From Rutidosis leptorrhynchoides (lineage: Eukaryota; Streptophyta; Magnoliopsida; Asterales; Asteraceae), in the NCBI RefSeq assembly GCF_046630445.1, contig NC_092333.1, positions 362,079,001-362,143,000 on the forward strand: a stretch of DNA of 64,000 nt. Direction: 5' to 3'. This document shows, piece after piece, positions 1-11,355 of this stretch (positions are counted from its first letter, which is position 1; each line of letters starts with the position of its first letter). The notes under the pieces were generated by a model, which had not been told where the DNA came from, searched no databases, and saw nothing but the letters and a program-made list of their open reading frames with translations. The position numbers and the translations under genes were made by a program.

Positions 1-269
1 ACCAGATGCAAGAAATGCATAGGTTTATAGCTTCTCAGGAATACGAAAATGCTAGACAGAGAGCATTTGAAGATTGGCAAGTTCATCAGAACCAGATCAT
101 AGCGCATTGCCAACACATAGGTAGAAACTATATTCCTACACCGAAACCCGTCTTCCCTCCTTGGTCGATAGAGATGCAGCCACCATATCCTACGTATGAC
201 CCTGCCGAGGCATTCTATAGCACTTATGGTTATGCGTGGAACCCCTATTGGTACCAATATCATCCTTAG
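1..269 (+). CDS. C-terminal end of ATHILA-type accessory ORF, partial
   Basis: An open frame enters from the left edge and stops at 267-269. The visible 88 or so residues are Gln/Tyr/Pro-rich and match the tail of the accessory ORF of Athila-2 (about 45525-45737): both have a helix-like stretch rich in R, H and Q, a YxPT motif, then PPYxxYD and a Tyr-rich end. The ATHILA ORF-1 family is found in Athila retrotransposons and has no established function. The upstream part, including the start, is outside the window. No frame break is seen in this portion. Confidence 0.6.
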   Translation, partial: QMQEMHRFIASQEYENARQRAFEDWQVHQNQIIAHCQHIGRNYIPTPKPVFPPWSIEMQPPYPTYDPAEAFYSTYGYAWNPYWYQYHP

Positions 270-1175
270 TTTACTTATTTTTATTTTTATTTTGTAATTT
301 GTAATTATTGATATGTTTAATATTTTTTGTTAATATTGTAATCATTTTTATAATTTCTAACTTTTATTCTTAGATTTTAATAATTTTTGAATGTGGGGTA
401 ATAAACCAAACTTCAAAAATATGTATATATGTTTGCAGTTTATCTTATGTACACAACAGGGTAAAACAACGCATTTTCAAAGACTGGCATTAAGTTCAGC
501 AAAAGCAAGTAATTTTGACGACAATGATGCAAAATACATGTGAAATAACAACAAGACGGAATGAACAAATGACGTGCACCATTTATCATTCAGCAAACAA
601 TCGCCAATATATTTGGAAACTTTGGTAAAAATTTAATCATTTTCACACAAATCACCCTCAATAATTTAAATTGTTACTGATTTCTTGCAAATGAGGGCAT
701 TGCAAGATCTTAAGTGTGGGAAGGGGTTAAATTCTTTCGGATTTTAAAAATTTTTTACTTTATACACTTGGTTACCATTAAAAATACTAGTAAAGCAGTA
801 GTTGTATTAGAATCTAGTGCTCTCTGATAAAAAAGAACAGCCCTAGTCTTATATACTGACTACCCAATTCTAGTAAAATTTTTCAATTAAATGAATTTAA
901 AATCATGTTTATACATATTTATGAACGATAAAACTAGGTTTTAAACACCGAAATTATTGTTGCCTCGGAAAGGACATAAATTGAGAAACAAACTAAAATG
1001 TTAAAATTCATTTAAAATGGAATAGAGGACGATAAAAAGAAAAATAAAAAGCCAAGTGTGGGAAAATTTACCAAGTTATTTTAAACATATGTCACATATA
1101 TCTGTAACAAATAACTGAAAATACTTTTGCTTTGAACTAAACTAAACTGTTTTACCCAATGAAAGAAAAGAAGAG

Positions 1176-1382
1176 ATGGATCTACACGATGAATCAATTC
1201 CATCATTAAAAGGAAGTAAAGTCTTCCGAAAAAGACACGCGCTTCTTGATTTAGGTCATGAAGTTGTCGTCCAGACCAGCTGTAGGTTGACGAAAAATCT
1301 AGAAAAGTCATCACTAAAATCAGCTGGAAATCCACGGACCTCAGCATCAAACAGGGTCGCCAAGTGGTCAGACTTATCCTAA
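1176..1382 (+). other. Conserved 68-codon small ORF in Athila 3' region
   Basis: A 68-codon frame with an ATG and a TAA stop. Its counterpart at 46741-46947 in Athila-2 has the same length, with only two amino-acid differences seen by eye and no indel, while the flanks carry several indels. The predicted product is basic and Ser/Arg/Lys-rich, starts MDLHDES, and has no domain I recognise. It could be a real micro-protein, or the block could be conserved as RNA or because both copies are recent. The opposite strand is also open across it, which weakens the coding argument. Confidence 0.3.
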
Positions 1383-2330
1383 CCATGAGAGGGTCTGTCT
1401 CGTACAATGGGGAGGCACCGTGCAAATTAGCTGGATAAGACTAATGAATCAGATCCCCAGAAAGGATAATCTCCTTAAAGATTAAAAATCAGCTTTCAAG
1501 ACTGATATTACTCAATCCTAGAGATTGACCTTAAAGATTGAGAATTACAAACTCATGGAATTCAATGATATCTAAACTCGAGCTTGAACGAGAAAATATT
1601 TTGATCAAAAATACAAACCGATTTGTTTTCTGAAAACCCTATTTTCAATGCGTTCATTACCATTGAACGTAAAATCCTAGGAATTCACCTGGAATTCATT
1701 AGGTCACCTGAACTAAATCGGGTGTCAACCGTAAGAACGGTGGTTGCATAACATGGTCAAAGACAGAACTTTGTGCCAGACCGACAAATTATAAGGGTGA
1801 GCTTTACTATTGCTCCTACCAAGGATAGTAATTGCGTCCGATACGTTATAGACCATAATCAAAAGCATGTCACGGGACATTGCCTTAAACAGTTGCTTGT
1901 TCAACGCTTTCCTTTACAACCGGACGGTAGTTTGCCGAAAGGTAATATACGGAACAAGTAAACTGGACGTGTTGCTTTCCAAATACAAGGTTAGCAAGTG
2001 GGTGACACAAAACCGCAAGTTTTGAGCTAAAATTTTCAAATCTGAAACCCACCAAACCCACAAAAATATTTTGCAAACACCGGTAAAGGGTTATTCCGGA
2101 AAACTTATCTAGGGTAAAAACTAGATTTAATTTTCAAAAGATCAAATGTTTTCATAAAGATCCAATTTCCTTAATGGATCTAAATTTTTATAGTCATGTG
2201 GGACTGTAAACCATATCGTTACTACCATTGTTTATACCGCCGTATAGAAATCACTGATGTACAAAGTGTGAAGAATAAAGAAGTGATTCTAGTATTTCAA
2301 GACAATATTGCTTGAGGACAAGCAACGCTC

Positions 2331-2345
2331 AAGTGTGGGAATATT
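2331..2345 (+). promoter_or_regulatory. Polypurine tract of Athila-1
   Basis: AAGTGTGGGAATATT lies immediately upstream of the LTR start (TGATAATG at 2346). A purine-rich tract in this position primes plus-strand DNA synthesis in LTR retrotransposons. The identical tract precedes the LTR of Athila-2 at 47903. Confidence 0.75.
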
Positions 2346-4343
2346 TGATAATGCTAAAAACGAACATATATTTCATAGCATTATTCCTCAAGAAAGACAA
2401 GCTTTTAGTTGCAATTGTTCTATTTACAAGTGATATTCGTTTAAATAATAAAAGGTGAAGACAAAAGACAGATTCGACGATTTGAAGACGCAAACGACCA
2501 AAAAGCTCAAAAGAACAAAAGACAATCAAAAAGGTTCCAATTATTGATAAGAATCGTCTCGAAATCACAAGAGTACAAGATTCAAAACGCAAAGTACAAG
2601 ATATTAAATTGTACGCGAGGACGTTCGAAAATCCGGAACCGGGACCAGAGTCAACTCTTAACGCTCGACGCAACGGACTAAAAATTACAAGTTAACTATG
2701 TATATAAATATAATATAATATATAATTAATTATATTAATTATATATATATTATATATATATATTATTAAAACCGTCGGCAGCCAGAAACTCCAAGGGTGT
2801 GAAATGAAAATACCTCTCCGCGACTCGCGGAGTTTGAAGGGCTTTTTGCCGCGAGTCGCGGAGCCCCAAAATTCATTTCTGGCTATAAAGCCAACCGAAT
2901 TCTGATCGAATTAAACATCTTATTTTCTCAATCTCTCTCAATATATACGTAATATATTTATATTTATAATTTATATTTTAATTTTAATTATAATTCTAAT
3001 AATAAGGGTATGTTAGCGAATGTTGTAAGGGTGTAAGTCGAAATTCTGTCCATGTAACGCTACGCTATTTTTAATCATTGTAAGTTATGTTCAACCTTTT
3101 TATATTAATGTCTCGTAGCTAAGTTATTATTATGCTTATTTAAAACGAAGTAATCATGATGTTGGGCTAATTACTAAAATTGGGTAATTGGGCTTTGTAC
3201 CATAATTGGGGTTTGGACAAAAGAACGACACTTGTGGAAACTAGGCTATGGGCTATTAATGGGCTTTATATTTGTTTAATTAAATGAAAGTTTGTTAATG
3301 TTAATATAAAGATTTACAATTGGGCGTCCCTATAAATTACCATATACACTCGATCGGACACGATGGGCGGGGTATTTATATGTACGAATAATCGTTCATT
3401 TAACCGGACACGGGAATGGATTAATAGCCACTAGAATAATTAAAACAGGGGTGAAATTACATTCAAGGGTAATTGGTGTAATTGTTAACAAAGTAGTAAA
3501 ACCTTGGTTTACACGCAGTCGATAACCTGGTGTATTCATTAAACAAAGTATTAAAACCTTGTTACAATTCGAATCCCCAATTAGTTGGAATATTTATCTT
3601 CGGGTATAATAATAATTTGACAAGGACACTTGCAATTTATATTTATGACTGATGGACTGTTATGGACAAAAACCAGACGGACATATTGAATAATCCAGGA
3701 CAAAGGACAATTAACCCATGGGCATAAAACTAAAATCAACACGTCAAACATCATGATTACGGAAGTTTAAATAAGCATAATTCTTTTATTTCATATTTTA
3801 TTTCCTTTATTTTATATTTAATTGCACTTCTAATTATCGTACTTTTATTTATTGTTATTTTATTTTATCGCACTTTTAATTATCGTACTTTTTAATTATC
3901 GCAATTTAATTTTATCGCATTTTTATTATTCGCAATTTCATTATCGTTATTTACTTTACGCTTTAATTTAAAGTCTTGTATTTATTTTATATTTTACATT
4001 AGGTTTTAACTGCGACTAAAGTTTTAAAATCGACAAACCGGTCATTAAACGGTAAAAACCCCCCCTTTATAATAATAATATTACCTATATATATATTTGT
4101 ATTTTTATAAAAGTAAACTAATATAGCGTTGAGTTTTGCTTAAAGATCTCCCTGTGGAACGAACCGGACTTACTAAAAACTACACTACTGTACGATTAGG
4201 TACACTGCCTATAAGTGTTGTAGCAAGGTTTAAGTATATCCATTCTATAAATAAATAAATATCTTGTGTAAAATTGTATCGTATTTAATAGTATTTTCCT
4301 GCTAAAATTTAATAGTATTTTATACCCCTCTGCTTTGACATCA
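2346..4343 (+). repeat. LTR of Athila-1 (3' LTR)
   Basis: A 1998-bp LTR starting TGATAATGC and ending CATCA, so the ends are the short inverted repeat TGAT/ATCA. It is homologous along its length to 47918-49940 but clearly diverged. It contains a TATA box candidate (CTATAAAG, 2883-2890). Directly upstream of it is a GC-rich pair of dyads: CTCCGCGACTCGCGGAG at 2816-2832 and an inverted version at 2849-2863. It also has an (AT)-rich stretch at about 2699-2763. Confidence 0.85.
2816..2890 (+). promoter_or_regulatory. Athila-1 LTR core promoter with GC-rich dyads
   Basis: Two GC-rich palindromic modules (2816-2832 and 2849-2863, which are reverse complements of each other over 13-15 bases) stand about 20 bases before a TATA-box-like CTATAAAG at 2883. 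The surrounding LTR is strongly AT-rich. Promoter function is inferred from position. Confidence 0.45.
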
Positions 4344-4814
4344 GTTACAACTTAAGGACTTCGGGGGTTGACGATACATATAAAGTTCATCGGGGTTGGA
4401 ATTAGATTTCTCTATTTTTATGCCCTTTCCCTTATTATTTTCTTTTGCCTTTTTAAATTCAGTTGGGGTAATTTCTATAACATCATCGGAATTCTCGTCG
4501 GAATCCGATTCATCGGAGAATTGGTAATCCTCCCAATATTTTGCTTCCTTGGCGGAAACACCATTGACCATAATTAACTTTGGTCGGTTGGTTGAGGATT
4601 TTCTTTTACTTAACCGTTTTATTATTTCCCCCACCGGTTCTATTTCTTCATCCGGTTCCGATTCTTCTTCCGGTTCCGATTCTTCTTCCGGTTCCGACTC
4701 TTCTTCCGGTTCCTCTTCGGGAACTTGTGAATCAGTCCACAAATCATTCCAATTTACATTTGACTCTTCATTATTATTAGGTGAGTCAATGGGACTTGTT
4801 CTAGAGGTAGACAT
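4344..4814 (-). pseudogene. Acidic ORF1 of chromovirus copy X, cut by Athila-1
   Basis: The reverse frame from ATG at 4814 is open for about 157 codons. It is nearly identical to ORF1 of the complete element Z (19828-20442), including the threefold EEESEP acidic repeat and the later Ser/Asp-rich patch. It loses its last 47 or so codons where Athila-1 begins at 4343. No stop or frameshift is visible before the break, so X probably had an intact ORF1 until that insertion. Function is unknown: the family-level observation is only a Glu/Ser-rich N-terminal half and a Lys-rich C-terminal half. Confidence 0.75.
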
Positions 4815-5008
4815 CTATCACATAATATCAAACACGTTAAGAGATTAATATATCACATAATATTCATATATTAAAAATATATAGTTTCCAACAAAAATGT
4901 TAAGCAATCATTTTTAAAGAAAACACGGTCGAAGTCCAGACTCACTAATGCATCCTAACAAACTCGATAAGACACACTAATGCAAATTTTCTGGTTCTCT
5001 AAGACCAA

Positions 5009-5022
5009 CGCTCGGATACCAA
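5009..5022 (-). promoter_or_regulatory. Primer binding site of copy X
   Basis: Reverse-strand TTGGTATCCGAGCG, one base from the LTR end. It matches the initiator-Met tRNA primer site of Z (TTGGTATCAGAGCG) except for one base (C for A). Confidence 0.7.
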
Positions 5023-5023
5023 C

Positions 5024-8000
5024 TGAAATGTCCCGTTCTTATTGATTAAAAACGTTCCATATTAATTGATTTCGTTGCGAGGTTTTGACCTCTATATGAG
5101 ACGTTTTTCAAAGACTGCATTCATTTTTAAACAAACCATAACCTTTATTTCATCAATAAAGGTTTAAAAAGCTTTATGTAGATTATCAAATAATGATAAT
5201 CTAAAATATCCTGTTTACACACGACCATTACATAATGGTTTACAATACAAATATGTTACAACAAAATAAGTTTCTTGAATGCAGTTTTTACATAATATCA
5301 TACAAGCATGGACTCCAAATCTTGTCCTTATTTAAGTATGCGACAGCGGAAGCTCTTAATAATCACCTGAGAATAAACATGCTTAAAACGTCAACAAAAA
5401 TGTTGGTGAGTTATAGGTTTAACCTATATATATCAAATCGTAACAATAGACCACAAGATTTCATATTTCAATACACATCCCATACATAGAGATAAAAATC
5501 ATTCATATGGTGAACACCTGGTAACCGACAATAACAAGATGCATATATAAGAATATCCCCATCATTCCGGGACACCCTTCGGATATGATATAAATTTCGA
5601 AGTACTAAAGCATCCGGTACTTTGGATGGGGTTTGTTAGGCCCAATAGATCTATCTTTAGGATTCGCGTCAATTAGGGTGTCTGTTCCCTAATTCTTAGA
5701 TTACCAGACTTAATAAAAAGGGGCATATTCGATTTCGATAATTCAACCATAGAATGTAGTTTCACGTACTTGTGTCTATTTTGTAAATCATTTATAAAAC
5801 CTGCATGTATTCTCATCCCAAAAATATTAGATTTTAAAAGTGGGACTATAACTCACTTTCACAGATTTTTACTTCGTCGGGAAGTAAGACTTGGCCACTG
5901 GTTGATTCACGAACCTATAACAATATATACATATATATCAAAGTATGTTCAAAATATATTTACAACACTTTTAATATATTTTGATGTTTTAAGTTTATTA
6001 AGTCAGCTGTCCTCGTTAGTAACCTACAACTTGTTGTCCACAGTTAGATGTACAGAAATAAATCGATAAATATTATCTTGAATCAATCCACGACCCAGTG
6101 TATACGTATCTCAGTATTGATCACAACTCAAACTATATATATTTTGGAATCAACCTCAACCCTGTATAGCTAACTCCAACATTCACATATAGAGTGTCTA
6201 TGGTTGTTCCGAAATATATATAGATGTGTCGACATGATAGGTCGAAACATTGTATACGTGTCTATGGTATCTCAAGATTACATAATATATAATACAAGTT
6301 GATTAAGTTATGGTTGGAATAGATTTGTTACCAATTTTCACGTAGCTAAAATGAGAAAAATTATCCAATCTTGTTTTACCCATAACTTCTTCATTTTAAA
6401 TCCGTTTTGAGTGAATCAAATTGCTATGGTTTCATATTGAACTCTATTTTATGAATCTAAACCAAAAAAGTATAGGTTTCTAGTCGGAAAAATAAGTTAC
6501 AAGTCGTTTTTGTAAAGGTAGTCATTTCAGTCGAAAGAACGACGTCTAGATGACCATTTTAGAAAACATACTTCCACTTTGAGTTTAACCATAATTTTTG
6601 GATATAGTTTCATGTTCATAATAAAAATCATTTTCTCAGAATAACAACTTTTAAATCAAAGTTTATCATAGTTTTTAATTAACTAACCCAAAACAGCCCG
6701 CGGTGTTACTACGACGGCGTAAATCCGGTTTTACGGTGTTTTTCGTGTTTCCAGGTTTTAAATCATTAAGTTAGCATATCATATAGATATAGAATATGTG
6801 TTTAGTTGATTTTAAAAGTCAAGTTAGAAGGATTAACTTTTGTTTGCGAACAAGTTTAGAATTAACTAAACTATGTTCTAGTGATTACAAGTTTAAACCT
6901 TCGAATAAGATAGCTTTATATGTATGAATCGAATGATGTTATGAACATCATTACTACCTTAAGTTCCTTGGATGAACCTACTGGAAAAGAGAAAAATGGA
7001 TCTAGCTTCAATGGATCCTTGGATGGCTCAAAGTTCTTGAAGCAAAATCATGACACGAAAACAAGTTCAAGTAAGATCATCACTTGAAATAAGATTGTTA
7101 TAGTTATAGAAATTTAACCAAAGTTTGAATATGATTATTACCTTGTATTAGAATGATAACCTACTGTAAGAAACAAAGATTTCTTGAGGTTGGATGATCA
7201 CCTTACAAGATTGGAAGTGAGCTAGCAAACTTGAAAGTATTCTTGATTTTATGAAACTAGAACTTTTGGAATTTATGAAGAACACTTAGAACTTGAAGAT
7301 AGAACTTGAGAGAGTTCAATTAGATGAAGAAAATTGAAGAATGAAAGTGTTTGTAGGTGTTTTTGGTCGTTGGTGTATGGATTAGATATAAAGGATATGT
7401 AATTTTGTTTTCATGTAAATAAGTCATGAATGATTACTCATATTTTTGTAATCTTATGAGATATTTCATGCTAGTTGCCAAATGATGGTTCCCACATGTG
7501 TTAGGTGACTCACATGGGCTGCTAAGAGCTGATCATTGGAGTGTATATACCAATAGTACATACATCTAAAAGCTGTGTATTGTACGAGTACGAATACGGG
7601 TGCATACGAGTAGAATTATTGATGAAACTGAACGAGAATGTAATTGTAAGCATTTTTGTTAAGTAGAAGTATTTTGATAAGTGTATTGAAGTCTTTCAAA
7701 AGTGTATAAATACATATTAAAACACTACATGTATATACATTTTAACTGAGTCGTTAAGTCATCGTTAGTCGTTACATGTAAGTGTTGTTTTGAAACCTTT
7801 AGGTTAACGATCTTGTTAAATGTTGTTAACCCAATGTTTATAATATCAAAAGAGATTTTAAATTATTATATTATCATGATATTATGATGTACGAATATCT
7901 CTTAATATGATATATATACATTAAATGTCGTTACAACGATAAACGTTACATATATGTCTCGTTTCAAAATCATTAAGTTAGTAGTCTTGTTTTTACATAT

Positions 8001-8279
8001 GTAGTTCATTGTTAATATAATTAATGATATGTTTACTTATCATAATATCATGTTAACTATATATATAACCATATATATGTCATCATATAGTTTTTTTTTT
8101 TACAAGTTTTAACGTTCGTGAATCACCGGTCAACTTGGGTGGTCAATTGTCTATATGAAACCTATTTCAATTAATCAAGTCTTAACAAGTTTGATTGCTT
8201 AACATATTGGAAACATTTAATCATGTAAACATCAATCTCAATTAATATATATAAACATGGAAAAGTTCGGGTCACTACA
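5024..8279 (-). repeat. LTR of copy X
   Basis: A 3256-bp LTR on the minus strand, with outer end TGTAGTGACC at 8279 and inner end CATTTCA at 5024. It belongs to the short subfamily (about 3.25 kb) with the Z LTRs. It retains the hairpin that embeds an AATAAA (about 5140-5165). Confidence 0.85.
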
Positions 8280-11200
8280 CTTAACGGGTAGGTACTACCC
8301 GAATTTAAACTTATAAAACGCTAATATGAAGAAAAAGCTTTTATAAATGAGTTCATATTATGCTACGAAATACTATTAACTACTCTTAATATTCTGTATG
8401 ATTAACTTGTTCCATTTAACTATTTTGAAGGAAATGGCACCGACTACTCGACACACCGTAAATATGAATGAAGAGGAATTCCGTACTTTTCTAGCTTCAA
8501 ACATAGCCGCAGTACAGGCTGCGCTACATACCAACAATAACCTTGGATCTAGCAGTACAGGAAATCGTGTAGGATGCACCTACAAAGAATTCACTGCCTG
8601 CAAACCTTTGGAATTTGATGGAACCGAAGGACCGATCGGATTGAAACGGTGGACCGAGAAGGTTGAATCGGTGTTTGCCATAAGTAAGTGTATTGAAGAG
8701 GACAAAGTGAAGTACGCTACGCATACCTTCACAGGTTCTGCGTTAACATGGTGGAATACCTATCTAGAGCAAGTGGGACAAGACGATGCGTACGCACTAC
8801 CGTGGTCAGCATTCAAGCACTTGATGAACGAGAAGTACCGTCCCAGAACCGAGGTCAATAAGCTCAAGACAGAACTTAGAGGGTTACGAACCCAAGGATT
8901 TGATATTACCACGTACGAAAGACGATTCACAGAATTGTGCCTATTGTGTCCGGGAGCATTCGAAGATGAGGAAGAGAAAATCGACGCGTTTGTGAAAGGA
9001 TTACCGGAAAGAATCCAAGAAGATATAAGTTCACACGAGCCCGCCTCCATACAACAGGCATGTAGAATGGCTCACAAACTAGTGAACCAGATTGAAGAAA
9101 GAATTAAAGAACAGACTGCTGAAGAGGCCAATGTGAAGCAAGTCAAAAGAAAGTGGGAGGAAAACGGTGATAAGAATCACCAATACAACAACAACAGCAA
9201 TTACAACAATAATCGCAACAATTATCCCAACAATCGCAACATCAATCGCAACTACAACAAACGGCCCAACAACAACAACAACAACAACAACAACAGCAAC
9301 TACAACAATCATCCCAACAACAATAATAACCGCAACAACAACAACAATCAGAAGCAGCTATGCCAAAGGTGTGAAAAGAATCACTCGGGGTTCTGCACCA
9401 AATTTTGCAACAAGTGTAAAAGAAATGGTCATAGCGCGGCGAAGTGTGAGGTCTACGGACCAGGGGTTAATAGAATGAAAGGAACAAATGGTGTCAGAAC
9501 GAGTAATGGCGGAGCAAGTAGTGTCGGAGCAAGTTATGCCAATGTAGTTTATTATAAGTGTGGAAAACCGGGCCACATTATTAGAAATTGCCCGAACCAG
9601 GAGAACACGAATGGACAAGGCCGTGGAAGAGTTTTCAATATTAATGCGGCAGAGGCACAGGAAGACCCGGAGCTTGTTACGGGTACGTTTCTTATTGACA
9701 ATAAATCTGCTTACGTTTTATTTGATTCGGGTGCGGATAGAAGCTATATGAGTAGAGATTTTTGTGCTAAATTAAGTTGTCCATTGACGCCTTTGGATAG
9801 TAAATTTTTACTCGAATTAGCAAATGGTAAATTAATTTCAGCAGATAATATATGTCGGAATCGAGAAATTAAACTGGTTAGCGAAACGTTTAAGATTGAT
9901 TTGATACCAGTAGAGTTAGGGAGTTTTGATGTGATAATCGGTATGGACTGGTTGAAAGAAGTGAAAGCGGAGATCGTTTGTTACAAAAATGCAATTCGCA
10001 TTATACGAGAAAAAGGAAAACCCTTAATGGTGTACGGAGAAAAGGGCAACACGAAGCTACATCTTATTAGTAATTTGAAGGCACAAAAACTAATAAGAAA
10101 AGGTTGCTATGCTGTTCTAGCACACGTCGAGAAAGTACAAACTAAAGAAAAGAGCATCAATGATGTTCCCATTGCAAAAGAATTTCCCGATGTATTTCCG
10201 AAAGAATTACCGGGATTACCCCCACATCGATCCGTTGAATTTCAAATAGATCTTGTACCAGGAGCTGCACCAATAGCTCGTGCTCCTTACAGACTCGCAC
10301 CCAGCGAGATGAAAGAACTGCAAAGCCAATTACAGGAACTTTTAGAGCGTGGTTTCATTCGACCAAGCACATCACCGTGGGGAGCTCCTGTTTTGTTTGT
10401 CAAGAAGAAAGATGGTACATTCAGGTTGTGTATCGACTACCGAGAGTTGAACAAACTTACCATCAAGAACCGCTACCCACTACCGAGAATCGACGACTTA
10501 TTTGATCAACTACAAGGCTCGTCTGTTTATTCAAAGATTGACTTACGTTCCGGGTATCATCAAATGCGGGTGAAAGAAGATGATATTCCAAAGACTGCTT
10601 TCAGAACACGTTACGGTCATTACGAGTTTATGGTCATGCCGTTTGGTTTAACTAATGCACCAGCTGTGTTCATGGACCTTATGAACCGAGTGTGTGGACC
10701 ATACCTTGACAAGTTTGTCATTGTTTTCATTGATGACAAACTTATTTACTCAAAGAATGACCAAGAACACGGTGAACATTTGAGAAAGGTGTTAGAAGTA
10801 TTGAGGAAGGAAGAATTGTACGCTAAGTTTTCAAAGTGTGCATTTTGGTTGGAAGAAGTTCAATTCCTCGGTCACATAGTGAACAAAGAAGGTATTAAGG
10901 TGGATCCGGCAAAGATAGAAACTGTTAAAAAGTGGGAAACCCCGAAAACTCCGAAACACATACGCCAGTTTTTAGGACTAGCTGGTTACTACAGAAGGTT
11001 CATCTAAGACTTTTCCAGAATAGCAAAACCCTTGACTGCATTAACGCATAAAGGGAAGAAATTTGAATGGAATGATGAACAAGAGAAAGCGTTTCAGTTA
11101 TTGAAGAAAAAGCTAACTACGGCACCTATATTGTCATTGCCTGAAGGGAATGATGATTTTGTGATTTATTGTGACGCATCAAAGCAAGGTCTCGGTTGTG

Positions 11201-11320
11201 TATTAATGCAACGAACGAAGGTGATTGCTTATGCGTCTAGACAATTGAAGATTCACGAACAAAATTATACGACGCATGATTTGGAATTAGGCGCGGTTGT
11301 TTTTGCATTAAAGACTTGGA
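8280..11320 (+). mobile_element. Chromovirus fragment P (pre-gag to RNase H)
   Basis: Plus-strand internal fragment collinear with Z from 21451 to about 24490. The left end is joined to the outer LTR end of X. The right end stops inside RNase H and is followed by a 35-bp filler and then reverse-strand gag. It carries its own decay: a stop codon, a lost zinc-knuckle cysteine and a substitution next to the RT aspartates. Confidence 0.8.
8434..11320 (+). pseudogene. gag-pol of copy P, truncated and with a nonsense codon
   Basis: The frame starts at ATG 8434 (an upstream in-frame ATG at 8398 also exists) and matches the Z polyprotein: gag, Asn-rich linker, zinc knuckles, aspartic protease (DSGAD), RT and the start of RNase H. 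One in-frame TAA at 11005-11007 replaces a Gln codon just after RT. The last zinc knuckle has lost its first Cys (Tyr instead, about 9550). The RT active-site stretch reads FIDDK where Z has FIDDI. The coding sequence stops in RNase H at 11320, and integrase and chromodomain are missing. It cannot encode a working element. Confidence 0.85.
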
Positions 11321-11355
11321 GCGTCTAGACAATTGAAGATTCACGAACAAAATTA
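11321..11355 (+). repeat. 35-bp filler copied from 11233-11267
   Basis: An exact copy of 11233-11267 (begins GCGTCTAGACAATTG) lies at the junction between plus-strand RNase H sequence and reverse-strand gag. The last two bases (TA) are shared with the gag side. A copied filler plus microhomology is typical of template switching during break repair or reverse transcription. Confidence 0.8.

Larger units (their letters stand above)
270..2345 (+). other. Athila-1 3' noncoding region
   Basis: AT-rich region between the accessory ORF and the LTR, collinear with 45738-47917. It contains the purine-rich word AAGTGTGGGA three times (about 713, 1053 and 2331), of which only the last directly precedes the LTR. 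It also has one copy of a motif (AAAACTAGGT, short gap, CCGAAATTA, about 930-955) that is repeated in Athila-2, and a conserved small frame at 1176-1382. No other protein-coding signal is seen. Confidence 0.7.
1..4343 (+). mobile_element. Athila-1: 3' part of an Athila-like Ty3/gypsy element
   Basis: This is the 3' end of an element whose 5' part lies left of the window. It holds the C-terminal end of an accessory ORF, about 2.1 kb of noncoding 3' region, a purine-rich tract and a full LTR. It is collinear with 45525-49940 (Athila-2), which gives both boundaries. The LTR ends exactly where reverse-strand chromovirus ORF1 sequence starts (4344). Athila-1 therefore looks inserted into that chromovirus copy, with GTTAC (4344-4348) as the expected right target duplication. 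The left copy is outside the window, so this is inferred. Confidence 0.8.
4344..8279 (-). mobile_element. Chromovirus copy X: 5' LTR, primer site and ORF1
   Basis: 5' portion of a minus-strand element of the same family as Z. Reading leftward it has the LTR (8279 to 5024), primer site and ORF1. The remainder probably continues beyond Athila-1, outside the window. The outer LTR end at 8279 is joined directly to plus-strand pre-gag sequence of copy P at 8280. This is either X inserted into P (expected duplication CTTAA) or a self-integration product. Confidence 0.75.

Noticed and set aside
4549..4848. Ser/Gly-rich and Pro/Leu-rich frames opposite ORF1 (also at 19794, 30525)
   Set aside because: They are the reverse strand of the Glu/Ser repeat of ORF1; the open frame is a by-product of the repeat.
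5235..6069. Frames of 84-99 codons inside the LTR (also at 14666, 18608, 19153, 28457, 29002, 31733, 61591, 62126)
   Set aside because: They repeat because LTR copies are similar; they run antisense to the element, have no domain, and vary at their ends between copies.
9079..9478. Val-rich and Thr-rich frames over the gag linker (also at 22250 and 22338)
   Set aside because: Shadow frames of the AAC-rich Asn linker of gag.
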